Source of the DNA: Gp1-AA133 sp964641665
GTDB taxonomy: Bacteria > Acidobacteriota > Terriglobia > Terriglobales > Acidobacteriaceae
NCBI GenBank assembly: GCA_964641665.1
Contig: CAZXKO010000023.1
Location: 1 to 64,000, forward strand
Length of the DNA: 64,000 nucleotides
Direction of reading: 5' to 3'
How positions within the stretch are numbered: the first letter of the stretch is position 1; each line of letters starts with the position of its first letter. The notes below the pieces were generated by a model. That model had not been told where the DNA came from. It did not search any database and saw nothing but the letters and a program-made list of their open reading frames with translations. Both the position numbers and the translations under genes were made by a program. Positions 52,555 to 60,668 of this stretch are shown one piece after another.

Positions 52555-53720
52555 AGACCAAACTCACATTCTGGAAGCTGGTGTTCCTGGCGCTGATGGC
52601 GGTGGGCTTCTACGGCACAGTCGTGCGGTTTACCGAGGGCTTGGGACGGTCGACCAATCTGAATGATCAGTTTCCGTGGGGCATCTGGATTGGATTCGAC
52701 GTGTTGTGCGGCGTGATGCTGGCCGCCGGGGGGTTTACGCTCACCGCGGCGGTGCACATCTTCAACATCAAGCGGCTGCGGCCGATCGTGCGGCCCACGA
52801 TCCTGACGGCGTTTCTGGGGTACGTGCTGGTCTGCATCGCGCTGATGTACGACCTGGGGCGGCCTTATCGCATTTGGCATCCGTTGGTCATGCGCAATCC
52901 GCATTCGGTGATGTTTGAAGTGGCCTACTGCGTGATGTTGTACACGACCGTACTATCGCTGGAGTTTTCGCCGATCGTGCTGGAGCGGCTGAATCTGCAG
53001 AAGCCTCTCAAGATCGTGCGGGCGGCCCTGATTCCCCTGGTCATTCTGGGCGTGATTCTGTCGACGTTGCACCAATCCTCGCTGGGAACGCTGTACCTCA
53101 TCATGCCGGAGAAACTACATCCTTTCTGGTACAGCCCACTGCTGCCGGTGTTCTTTTTCATCTCGGCGATTGCGGTGGGGCTGGCGATGACGATCTTCGA
53201 GTCGTCGATGAGCGCCAAGCATTTCGGACGGCAGTTGGAACTACCCATCTTGCAGGAATTGGGCCGGGTGCTTGTCGTGGTGTTGAGCGTTTACGGGATT
53301 CTACGCTTTGAGGATCTGCTGCACCGCGGGGTACTCAGGCTGACGCTGCGGCCGGGTTACGAAATGTATTTGTTCTGGTTGGAAATGTTGTTGAGCCTGG
53401 TAGCACCTTTGCTGTTGTTGTCTCGAAAGAAAGTGCGGACCAGCGCGCAGGGTCTTTACCTAGCCGCGGTACTGGTGGTGCTGGGATTCATCACGAACCG
53501 GCTGAACGTCAGCATCACCGGGCTGGAATCGGCAGCGGGCATGCACTACATCCCGAAATGGACGGAAATTGCGGTGACAGGCGCGATCATCGCGGCGGGG
53601 TTTGCCCTGTTCGGACTCGCGACCAAGTACCTCCCGATCTTCCCAGCGGAAGCGGAGCACCCGGAGTACGAGCCACCGGTCGTGCGAGGGGTTCCGGTGT
53701 TGGGCCATGCCGGAGACTGA
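52551..53720 (+). CDS. NrfD/HybB-type quinol-binding membrane subunit
   Basis: The 389-residue protein has 9-10 transmembrane helices and the NrfD/PsrC/HybB pattern, with WGIWIGFDVLCGVMLAAGG and YDLGRPYRIWHPL segments (the latter is a family hallmark). It exchanges electrons between the quinone pool and the FeS subunit. The ATG at 52551 overlaps the FeS stop. Its own end overlaps the histidine kinase start by 14 bp. No cognate catalytic subunit (molybdopterin, nickel or nitrite reductase) is nearby. Confidence 0.88.
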   Translation: MKTKLTFWKLVFLALMAVGFYGTVVRFTEGLGRSTNLNDQFPWGIWIGFDVLCGVMLAAGGFTLTAAVHIFNIKRLRPIVRPTILTAFLGYVLVCIALMYDLGRPYRIWHPLVMRNPHSVMFEVAYCVMLYTTVLSLEFSPIVLERLNLQKPLKIVRAALIPLVILGVILSTLHQSSLGTLYLIMPEKLHPFWYSPLLPVFFFISAIAVGLAMTIFESSMSAKHFGRQLELPILQELGRVLVVVLSVYGILRFEDLLHRGVLRLTLRPGYEMYLFWLEMLLSLVAPLLLLSRKKVRTSAQGLYLAAVLVVLGFITNRLNVSITGLESAAGMHYIPKWTEIAVTGAIIAAGFALFGLATKYLPIFPAEAEHPEYEPPVVRGVPVLGHAGD

Positions 53721-55380
53721 CTCAAATCGTGGCCAGTGGACGCACCTGACACATAGCCTTAGTGCCAAGCTGATCAGTTTGCTGCTGATTGTGATGACTG
53801 CGATTTTTGCTCTTTTGGGATATCTGAACATCCGGTTGCACCGGCAACACCTGGAAGCTGCGACGCTGACAAGCGCGGAAAGAGTCAGCGACGTTATCAA
53901 GCGCAGCACGACCTACTACATGCTTCGCAATGATCGCGTAGGCATGTATCACGCCATGGCCACGATGGCGGATGAACCGGGCATGGTGCGAGTACGCATC
54001 TTCGACCGCGAAGGCCGGATCAGCTACTCCTCCGACCCCACCGAGGTCAGTCACATCGTGGACAAGGGGGCGGAAGCCTGCTACGGATGCCACGCTCAGT
54101 CGCAGCCGCTGGCGCGTCTGAATCGCCCAGACCGGTTTCGCATCTATCGCGACTCCGGGCATCAAAGGATTCTGGCGGTCATCACACCGATCGAGAACCA
54201 ACCGTCCTGCTCAAATGCGGAGTGTCATGCGCACCCGGCCAGCCAACAAATTCTAGGGGTGCTCGACACCCACGTCTCACTCGCGAAAGCAGATGCCCAA
54301 CTCGCCCAAAGCAGCCGCCGGATGCTGGCATACACGCTCGTCGCCTCGGTAGCAATTTCACTGCTGAGCTGGGTATTCGTGTGGAGGCTCGTGGGGCAAC
54401 CGCTGAAGCGCCTCACAAAGGGGACCAAGGAACTCGCCGACGGAAACCTCGGCTACCAGCTCCAACTCAGCGCCAGCGACGAGGTGGGCGAGTTGGCCGC
54501 ATCTTTCAACCGGATGAGCCTGCAATTGCGCAGCGCCAACGAAGAACTGGTGGCCTGGGCCAAGACGCTGGAAGACCGGGTCGAACAGAAAACCCGTGAA
54601 CTGAAGCGGGCACACGAACACGTGCTGCACGTCGAGAAGATGGCGACGATCGGGAAGATGGCAGCGGTGGTGGCCCACGAGATCAATAATCCGCTGGCCG
54701 GAATCCTAACCTACGCCAAGCTGGTGCGGCGCTGGATCGAGCGCGGTGAAGTAGCCAGCTCCAAAAAAGGGGAAGCGGAGCAATCCCTCGATCTGATCGC
54801 CTCTGAAAGCCATCGCTGCGGGGACCTGGTGAAGAACCTCCTCACCTTCTCGCGCACGGCGCCCATGAACATGGTTAGCACCGATCTGAACGCTGTGGTC
54901 GATCGTGGCATCCGTCTGCTCCGCCATCAGACGGAGATGAATGGCATCGAAGTGCACTTGGAGCTGGGGCAAGGCCTGCCGAAGATCCAGTGCGATCCGG
55001 GTCAGATTGAGCAAGTCGTACTGGCACTGGTCATGAACGCGATCGATGCCATGCCTCGGGGCGGGAACCTGTGGATTGGCACGCGCGCGAACGAAGCTGC
55101 GATGGAGGTTGCCATCGAGGTACGTGATGACGGCTCAGGAATTGCGCCCGAGATTCTCCCACGCTTGTTCGAGCCGTTCCTGACCACCAAGGAGAGCGGC
55201 AAGGGAGTGGGTCTGGGGCTCGCGGTCAGCGAAAACATTGTCGAACGGCACGAGGGGCGGATCGAGGTTCAGTCCGAACTGGGAAAGGGCACCACGTTTA
55301 CGGTAACGCTGCCGCTGGCCGGCGGCGAAGGAAGCCTTACCGACAGAGCCGGAGAAACCGGCAAGGTGAAATCGAGGTGA
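53707..55380 (+). CDS. histidine kinase with two haem-type motifs in the periplasmic sensor
   Basis: The 557-residue kinase has TM1 (about 21-40), a periplasmic domain (41-206), TM2 (207-227), HAMP (228-280), HisKA with His324 (VVAHEINNPL) and HATPase (NAIDAM, DDGSGIAP, GVGLGLAV). The periplasmic domain carries CYGCH (125-129) and CSNAECH (168-174, CX4CH), which look like covalent haem c sites. It is therefore a likely redox or NO/CO/O2 sensor. The ATG at 53707 overlaps the NrfD-like gene; its stop overlaps the regulator start (TGATG). Confidence 0.88.
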   Translation: MPETDSNRGQWTHLTHSLSAKLISLLLIVMTAIFALLGYLNIRLHRQHLEAATLTSAERVSDVIKRSTTYYMLRNDRVGMYHAMATMADEPGMVRVRIFDREGRISYSSDPTEVSHIVDKGAEACYGCHAQSQPLARLNRPDRFRIYRDSGHQRILAVITPIENQPSCSNAECHAHPASQQILGVLDTHVSLAKADAQLAQSSRRMLAYTLVASVAISLLSWVFVWRLVGQPLKRLTKGTKELADGNLGYQLQLSASDEVGELAASFNRMSLQLRSANEELVAWAKTLEDRVEQKTRELKRAHEHVLHVEKMATIGKMAAVVAHEINNPLAGILTYAKLVRRWIERGEVASSKKGEAEQSLDLIASESHRCGDLVKNLLTFSRTAPMNMVSTDLNAVVDRGIRLLRHQTEMNGIEVHLELGQGLPKIQCDPGQIEQVVLALVMNAIDAMPRGGNLWIGTRANEAAMEVAIEVRDDGSGIAPEILPRLFEPFLTTKESGKGVGLGLAVSENIVERHEGRIEVQSELGKGTTFTVTLPLAGGEGSLTDRAGETGKVKSR

Positions 55381-56741
55381 TGGCAGTGAACGCACAGGGA
55401 AAATTGCTGATCGTGGACGACGAGTTTAGCGTTCGCGACTCGCTGGGAAAATGGTTTCATGAAGAAGGTTACGAAGTGGGCACCGCGGAAAGCGCCAACG
55501 ACGCGCTGACCCGGATGGCGGAGACACGCTGGGACGCGGTGCTACTGGACATCAAGATGCCGGGGACGGACGGGATCGAATTGCAGCGGCGGCTGCATGA
55601 TATCGACCCCGAACTGACCATCATCATGATGACCGGGTATGCCTCAGTGGAGACCGCAGTGGCTGCCCTGAAGAACGGGGCTTACGATTATGTGACCAAG
55701 CCTCTGGATCCGGATGAGATGGCCCACGTGGTGAAGAAGGCTCTTTCGCACCGGAGGACGACGCAGGAGAACATCCGGCTGCGCGAAACCGTGGCCGAGG
55801 TAGCGAAGCCCGAGGACATCATAGGGCAAAGCAGCGCCATGAACCGGGTATTCGACGCCATCGAGACTGTGGGCCCGACCGACGCGACCGTGCTGATCAC
55901 CGGGGAGAGCGGAACGGGGAAGGAACTGGTGGCCCGGGCGATTCACCATGCGAGCCCGAGGAAATTCCATCCGCTGGTGGTGATCCATTGCGGAGCTTTG
56001 ACCGAGACGTTGCTGGAGAGCGAGCTGTTCGGCCACGAGAAGGGAGCCTTCACTGGCGCGCAATACCGAAAGAAAGGTAAGTTCGAGATCGCCGAGGGGG
56101 GGACCGTGTTCCTCGACGAAATCGGTGACATCAGCCTGAAGACGCAAACGGACTTGCTGCGCGTCCTGCAGGAGCGCGAGATTGTGCGGGTGGGAGGCAA
56201 CCAACCAATCAAGGTCGACTTCCGTTGCGTTGCCGCCACCAACAAAGACCTGGAGAAACTGATCGAAGAGGGCCGGTTTCGCCCAGACCTGTTTTACCGC
56301 TTAAACGTGTTTCGCATCGAACTACCCCCTCTGCGCGACCGCCGGGATGATATCCCGATGCTGGTGAACCACTTCGTCCGGAAATTCTCGTTGCAGATGA
56401 ATAAGAAGATCACCCGTGTGTCTCCGGGAGCGATGAACCTTCTACAGCAGCAGTCCTGGAACGGAAATGTGCGCGAGCTGGAAAACGCCGTAGAACGGGC
56501 GATGGTAGTTGCGCAAGAACCGGAGATTCGCGAATTGGATTTTGTGTTCAAGGTGTCGACGATTCCAAACGGAGCGCCGAAGAGCCTGGATGAGATCGAG
56601 AGGGCGCACATTCTACGGACACTCGAGACCGTCAAGTGGAATCAGACCCGGGCAGCCGAAATTCTGGGCATCGACCGCGTAACGCTCCATCACAAACTGA
56701 AGAAGTACGGGTGGAGTAAACCGACTTTCGAAGTGCGATGA
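55380..56741 (+). CDS. NtrC-family sigma-54-dependent response regulator
   Basis: The 453-residue regulator has a receiver (acidic Asp13/Asp14 and phosphoacceptor Asp57 in LLDIKMPG). The AAA+ domain has Walker A GESGTGKE (175-182), the sigma-54 loop GAFTGA (222-227) and Walker B TVFLDEIGD. A Fis-type DNA-binding tail (NQTRAAEILGIDRVTLHHKLKKYG) ends it. The ATG at 55380 overlaps the kinase stop. It is the evident partner of the haem-type kinase and should switch on sigma-54 promoters when redox conditions change. The overlap with the archaemetzincin start (ATGA) extends the operon. Confidence 0.91.
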   Translation: MAVNAQGKLLIVDDEFSVRDSLGKWFHEEGYEVGTAESANDALTRMAETRWDAVLLDIKMPGTDGIELQRRLHDIDPELTIIMMTGYASVETAVAALKNGAYDYVTKPLDPDEMAHVVKKALSHRRTTQENIRLRETVAEVAKPEDIIGQSSAMNRVFDAIETVGPTDATVLITGESGTGKELVARAIHHASPRKFHPLVVIHCGALTETLLESELFGHEKGAFTGAQYRKKGKFEIAEGGTVFLDEIGDISLKTQTDLLRVLQEREIVRVGGNQPIKVDFRCVAATNKDLEKLIEEGRFRPDLFYRLNVFRIELPPLRDRRDDIPMLVNHFVRKFSLQMNKKITRVSPGAMNLLQQQSWNGNVRELENAVERAMVVAQEPEIRELDFVFKVSTIPNGAPKSLDEIERAHILRTLETVKWNQTRAAEILGIDRVTLHHKLKKYGWSKPTFEVR

Positions 56742-57265
56742 ACCTGCTGCAACTGCTGCCGATCGGGGAGCTGGAGGGTGGACTGCTCCGCGCACTGGCA
56801 CCCGCTATGGCGGACACTTTCGGTGTCCCTTGTGAGCTGGTGACCAGGCCACTGGACCCCACATTTGCCTATCACCGGGAACGCCAGCAATACCACTCGT
56901 CGGAGATTCTGCAGGCCATGCAGCACCGGTTGCAATCGGATTCCTGGAGGGTGCTCGGGGTAGCGGAGGTCGATCTCTATATTCCGATTCTGACCTTCGT
57001 TTTCGGGGAGGCGCAAATGGGGGGACCATGTGCTCTGGTCTCCACGCATCGCTTGCGGCAGGAATTTTACGGGCTGCCGACGGACCCGGACACTCTTTAT
57101 CAACGCCTGCTGAAAGAGGCCGTACACGAGATCGGGCATACGCTGGAGTTGACTCATTGCGAAGACTACCAATGCGCGATGGCCCCTTCCCACGCGGTGG
57201 AGTGGATTGATCTGAAAGAGAGCACTCTTTGCGGTTCGTGCCGGTCGCGAGTGTTCGTCCCCTGA
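56738..57265 (+). CDS. amzA: archaemetzincin-type metalloprotease
   Basis: The 175-residue protein has the archaemetzincin metal site H130E131xxH134xxxxxH140 (HEIGHTLELTH) with a second, structural-zinc set Cys141, Cys146, Cys165 and Cys168 (THCEDYQCAM, then CGSC). Met148 is in the place of the Met turn. Archaemetzincins are found mainly in archaea and some bacteria; substrates are not known. Its ATG overlaps the regulator stop, so it is the last clear member of the redox operon. No signal peptide is present, implying cytoplasmic action. Confidence 0.87.
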   Translation: MNLLQLLPIGELEGGLLRALAPAMADTFGVPCELVTRPLDPTFAYHRERQQYHSSEILQAMQHRLQSDSWRVLGVAEVDLYIPILTFVFGEAQMGGPCALVSTHRLRQEFYGLPTDPDTLYQRLLKEAVHEIGHTLELTHCEDYQCAMAPSHAVEWIDLKESTLCGSCRSRVFVP

Positions 57266-57532
57266 TTATCGTATGTTGTAAGTTTAAACAGGATGTTTGC
57301 GAAGATTGTCGCCGGGAAGGGCCGTCCCGTCGGCACTCCTGCTGACTATTCGTCGGATTTCCGACCGAAGCTACGATTCCATTTCTTGCAGCAAAGAATC
57401 TAATTCCTTATTTTTCACTACCAACAAAGAGCTGTCGAGCAGTCAGAGTTTCGGAACTCCGCGTGCGACTGAGTCGACTCATTAGGTGGAATGGAGACCT
57501 TTCTTAGAGTCTCCTCACCGAGGCTTAGTCCA
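57266..57532. other. spacer after the redox operon
   Basis: A 267-bp AT-richer spacer with the palindrome GTTTAAAC near 57282 and TCGGATTTCCGA. No gene, terminator T-tract or sigma-54 motif was seen. Confidence 0.4.
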
Positions 57533-57876
57533 ATGCTTTATAAATGCGCCAATGAGGCATGTTCGACACCCTTTCGGCGTCTGCGGGAGGGGAAACTCTT
57601 CCAGGTGGAAACCGAGTATTCGAAAGGCCACGGGCCTGCGCCGACATCGTCGCGCGTAAGACCAGACCTTGGCGACACGTGGAGCACTTCTGGCTATGCG
57701 ACGCTTGCTCGCCGTTTGTGACGCTGATGTTTGACCGAGAACGCGGCGTGATCACAGTGCCGTTGCCGGACGGAGCGGGCAAGAAGACGGTTCGCCTCGT
57801 TTCTCTGGATGAAACGGGAGCCGTGGCAGGCACCAGCGAGCCCCGCGAGGGGATCGCTCAAGAGGTGACGAGATGA
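57533..57876 (+). pseudogene. small zinc-ribbon protein, frame broken near 57655
   Basis: The first part MLYKCANEACSTPFRRLREG starts at 57533, and the second part (KTRPWRHVEHFWLCDACSPFVTLMF, then ITVPLPDGAGKKTVRLVS) lies in the frame one base earlier. The two together resemble a small Acidobacteria-type zinc-ribbon protein with CX4C and CX2C pairs (CANEAC, CDAC). A single missing base at about 57645-57665 would restore about 114 residues. The stop at 57876 overlaps the next start (ATGA). This is decay or a sequencing deletion. Confidence 0.62.
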
Positions 57877-58367
57877 AAACCGCTGCCCCGGTGTGCTGCA
57901 CGATCTGCGGAGAGTTGCGGACCCACGTGGACGGATGGTTCATGCTCACTGAGAACCAGTGGACGGACCGTCTGAAGATTCTGAGCTGGAACGAAACGCT
58001 AGCAGGTCACCAGGGAGGGCTGGCAGCGTGCAGTGCGGCCCATGTCCAGCAGATGGTTGTCCACTGGAGGGCAGTGGGAAGCCTGGAATACCCGCTGGCA
58101 CGGGTACCATCTGATAAAGCCCGTTGGCCTCGCAAGCGCCGAGGAAAGGATTCAGCCAAGGTGACAGAACCGGATCTCAACGACTCCAGAGTGGTGGGAG
58201 AACTGGCGGCACACCGGCAGAGTTTGTCCCGCGTGCTGCGCGAGAATCCGGAATCGCTGGTTGGGATCCTGGAAGCGCTGGTCAGTTCGCTCACGGGTCA
58301 CAAGCGTCCCATTGAAGCAGATCGGGAAGAAGAGGAAGCCGAGTCTTTTGCTCTGACCGAAGTCTAG
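57873..58367 (+). CDS. hypothetical protein with Cys pairs (164 aa)
   Basis: The 164-residue protein has an N-terminal Cys cluster (CCTICGEL) with a further Cys at CSAAH, which could bind zinc. A Lys/Arg-rich linker (RWPRKRRGKDSAK) and helices with an acidic tail (EADREEEEAES) follow. I recognise no family. Its ATG overlaps the stop of the frame-broken zinc-ribbon gene, so the two form a pair, possibly a regulatory or nucleic-acid-binding unit. Confidence 0.55.
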   Translation: MKTAAPVCCTICGELRTHVDGWFMLTENQWTDRLKILSWNETLAGHQGGLAACSAAHVQQMVVHWRAVGSLEYPLARVPSDKARWPRKRRGKDSAKVTEPDLNDSRVVGELAAHRQSLSRVLRENPESLVGILEALVSSLTGHKRPIEADREEEEAESFALTEV

Positions 58368-58397
58368 AGAACGACGTGGCCAGGCACTGCGAAGTTG

Positions 58398-59483
58398 TCA
58401 GCCCACCCCGGATTTTCTCCACACCTGCCAATCCTGCCGGACCGCCTCCGCCATTCGGGTAGCTGCACCATATAGCCAGGTGGATTTCTGTTTACCCAGG
58501 TGTTTCCGGATACTCTTCACCGCCGGGAGATTTGCCAAGTGAACGTTTGCGGTCTCCCAACCGGCGGAAAATAGCAAGCGGCATTCCTCGCGGTTGCTCG
58601 GCAAGTCAGCGAGCTCGATGCGTGAGCAGTGCGGGGAGAGACGTCGGACAATCCAGCGACCGCGCAACTGCACGAACGGGTCGGAACAACGCACGGAGCG
58701 AGCAAGGATGGTCGAGTACAGAATCTCGGAGGGTCCGTTGAGGTCGTAAGCCCAATAGACCGAGGACGGGACCAGCATTTTGGCCTCGCGGGCAATCTTC
58801 CCTCCCTGGTAGTCGGCGATCGCAACGTAGCGGAGGTGCCCCAGGCTTCCCAAGCCGGCAACCCGGCGAGCGAGCCGGTAGGAAAGGCCCGCGCTCGGTA
58901 GTAGATGTTCAAGCGCGTCGAGAACCACTGGGGAAATCTCCCCACGGATGGTCGGGAGGACATCCATCTTTTTCCAAAAGCGCGCCGGATCCCGTAACTC
59001 ATTCAGTGCGATCTGGCGGAGCCACTTGTTGCCTTCCTCGAGAACGAAAGGGCGCCCCCCCTCGGCCAGGGATTTGCCGTAGCCGTCGACAAGCTCAGCA
59101 CACGCATCTTTCCCTTTGGCAGCCAGGTGGCCTTCTTCGATCGCGAGCAAAGCGCTGGCGGCCAATCGAACCAGATCGTTCGTGTAGGCCATCTGGCAGG
59201 ACTCATCGAAATCGTTAACGCCCCAGATCAGCCGGCCTTCCACGTCGCGCCAGGTGCCGAAGTTCTCGACATGAAGATCCCCGACGCAGAGGATTTGGGG
59301 AGCGTCGGCCAAGTCGGGACAGACCTCAGGCCAGAGCTGTACCCAGCGGTAGAAGGTAGCTCGAAAAAACGGGAAGACGGCCTCGGCCATTCTGCGGTGC
59401 TTTAGCCGCAAATCGGGCATGACCAGGGGCGCGTGAGAAGCGAGCCAATGTTCGAATCGAGCTGTGGCTTTGACGACGTTCAT
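58398..59483 (-). CDS. DUF2252 family protein (kinase-like fold)
   Basis: The 361-residue protein belongs to DUF2252, a family with a protein-kinase-like core. The catalytic-type loop reads CVGDLHVENFGT, and NDFDES follows like a DFG. Members are thought to phosphorylate small molecules, but no substrate is known. The ATG at 59483 lacks a good ribosome binding site. A CRP-like palindrome sits 49 bp upstream at 59532, on the correct side for promoter control. Confidence 0.8.
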   Translation of the reverse strand: MNVVKATARFEHWLASHAPLVMPDLRLKHRRMAEAVFPFFRATFYRWVQLWPEVCPDLADAPQILCVGDLHVENFGTWRDVEGRLIWGVNDFDESCQMAYTNDLVRLAASALLAIEEGHLAAKGKDACAELVDGYGKSLAEGGRPFVLEEGNKWLRQIALNELRDPARFWKKMDVLPTIRGEISPVVLDALEHLLPSAGLSYRLARRVAGLGSLGHLRYVAIADYQGGKIAREAKMLVPSSVYWAYDLNGPSEILYSTILARSVRCSDPFVQLRGRWIVRRLSPHCSRIELADLPSNREECRLLFSAGWETANVHLANLPAVKSIRKHLGKQKSTWLYGAATRMAEAVRQDWQVWRKSGVG

Positions 59484-59531
59484 AGAAACACGGCCAGCAT
59501 ATCAGGGCCGCGATTGCGGATCACACGCAGC

Positions 59532-59547
59532 TGTGACGGCGGTCACA
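59532..59547. promoter_or_regulatory. CRP/FNR-like palindromic operator
   Basis: TGTGACGGCGGTCACA is a perfect TGTGA-N6-TCACA palindrome, the CRP/FNR-family consensus. It lies 49 bp before the DUF2252 start (minus strand) and 314 bp before the L,D-transpeptidase gene. No crp-family gene lies in the window. This is a motif match only. Confidence 0.5.
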
Positions 59548-59611
59548 GACCGGCTGTGGGTTTGTGGGTAGAAAAGGTCCAATAGAGACGCATGTACTGA
59601 CCCCAGAAAAT

Positions 59612-59669
59612 TGCCCGGCCTCCCTTCCAAGACCCCAAGCCGCTCCTCAGCGGCGGGCCGGGCATTTTT
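59612..59669 (+). terminator. two-stem intrinsic terminator, orphan on the plus strand
   Basis: TGCCCGGCC (59612-59620) pairs perfectly with GGCCGGGCA (59656-59664), with an inner stem GCCGCT/AGCGGC (59639-59654), and T5 follows. No plus-strand gene precedes it after 58367, so a small RNA starting in 59484-59600 is possible. Confidence 0.65.
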
Positions 59670-59860
59670 CCAAACCGCCTGCAGCAGATTCCCGCCTCTC
59701 TCGCTTGCTCCTGACCGTGTCAGTTTTGACACGACGTCCGTCTCAAGACACGGTTCATCCCTTCACGCACCCATTAAGTCCTTTTGTGTCAACTGCATGA
59801 CTATGGCGGATGGCCTGCCCGCTGAACTGGTGCAAGACAAAACCAACCAGGAGGCGGGGG

Positions 59861-60460
59861 ATGGGAAGGCGCGAGACCAGCAGCGGATTTCGGGTTCACG
59901 GATGGCTGCTCGTGATGGCACTGTCAACGGCTGGATCCGCCCAGCCTAATCTCTCCGTCGGGGCCAGTTCAGCACCCCGGTCTCAGCGCCAAGTCGTCGT
60001 GAGCCTTCCGGATCGAAAGCTTGTGGTGATGGAGAAGGGTGCGGTCCTGCGGATTTTCCGGGTTGCCGTGGGCGCGCCGGCCAGCCCGAGTCCCACGGGC
60101 ACCTTTACGATTACGAGCCGCCTCACATCTCCCACCTACTACCACGCAGGCACCGTGATTGCGCCGGGCAAAGACAACCCGCTGGGGCAGCGGTGGTTGG
60201 GCTTGAACAAACAGGGATACGGGATTCATGGAACGAACCGTCCGGGCTCCGTCGGGAAGGCTGCTTCGCACGGCTGCATCCGGCTAAGCAACCGCGACAT
60301 TGTGCAGCTTTTTGCCTTGGTCCGTGTTGGCGACTCAGTGGAGATCCGCGGCGAACGAGATGAGCAAATTGCGCAGATTTTTGGCGATGGTGCCAACACA
60401 CCAACCGTTGTAGCGCAAGCCCAACCGGCCGCAACCAGCGCGGTGGGCGACGGGCAGTAA
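59861..60460 (+). CDS. L,D-transpeptidase (YkuD domain)
   Basis: The 199-residue exported enzyme cross-links peptidoglycan through L,D-transpeptidation. A signal region (FRVHGWLLVMALSTAGSAQ) is followed by the YkuD domain: VVSLPDRKLVVMEKG, TPTGTF-like SPTGTF, then YGIHGTNRPGSVG and the catalytic SHGCIRLSNRD (Cys and His). A Pro/Ala-rich tail ends it. GGAGGCGGGGG precedes the ATG at 59861. The downstream SPFH pair may share the transcript. Confidence 0.87.
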   Translation: MGRRETSSGFRVHGWLLVMALSTAGSAQPNLSVGASSAPRSQRQVVVSLPDRKLVVMEKGAVLRIFRVAVGAPASPSPTGTFTITSRLTSPTYYHAGTVIAPGKDNPLGQRWLGLNKQGYGIHGTNRPGSVGKAASHGCIRLSNRDIVQLFALVRVGDSVEIRGERDEQIAQIFGDGANTPTVVAQAQPAATSAVGDGQ

Positions 60461-60496
60461 AGGTTCGAGAAGTTGGGGGTCATGGAGGAGAAGGTA

Positions 60497-60649
60497 ATGC
60501 AATTAACAATCACAGCAATCGCGGTCGTGGCAGGGATGGTGTTTTCCCTTGCCATCGCACTCCTGGTGGAAGAGTTCATCTTTGGGGAAGTATTCCGCCT
60601 GTTCTTCGCCCGGCAGGCGGTACGAGTGAAGGCAGAGCAGAAGCGCTGA
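60497..60649 (+). CDS. 50-residue membrane protein
   Basis: A short open frame with a good ribosome binding site (GGAGAAGG before ATG at 60497). It codes for MQLTITAIAVVAGMVFSLAI, then ALLVEEFIFGEVFRLFF and a short basic tail. One or two transmembrane helices are likely. It lies 19 bp before the SPFH gene and 36 bp after the transpeptidase, so it is a plausible small partner for one of these. Too short to name a family. Confidence 0.55.
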   Translation: MQLTITAIAVVAGMVFSLAIALLVEEFIFGEVFRLFFARQAVRVKAEQKR

Positions 60650-60668
60650 GCGCGAAAGGAGAACCACC

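Larger units (their letters stand above)
59484..59860. other. divergent spacer with CRP-like site and orphan terminator
   Basis: This 377-bp spacer between the minus-strand DUF2252 gene and the plus-strand transpeptidase gene holds the palindrome at 59532-59547 and a two-stem terminator at 59612-59669. The terminator has no plus-strand gene upstream of it here. No credible coding frame is present. Confidence 0.55.

Noticed and set aside
59804..59818. sigma-54-like GG-N10-GC before the L,D-transpeptidase gene
   Set aside because: The -24 part reads TGGCGG and the -12 part CCTGC, matching only the core GG and GC. Such matches are common by chance in GC-rich DNA.
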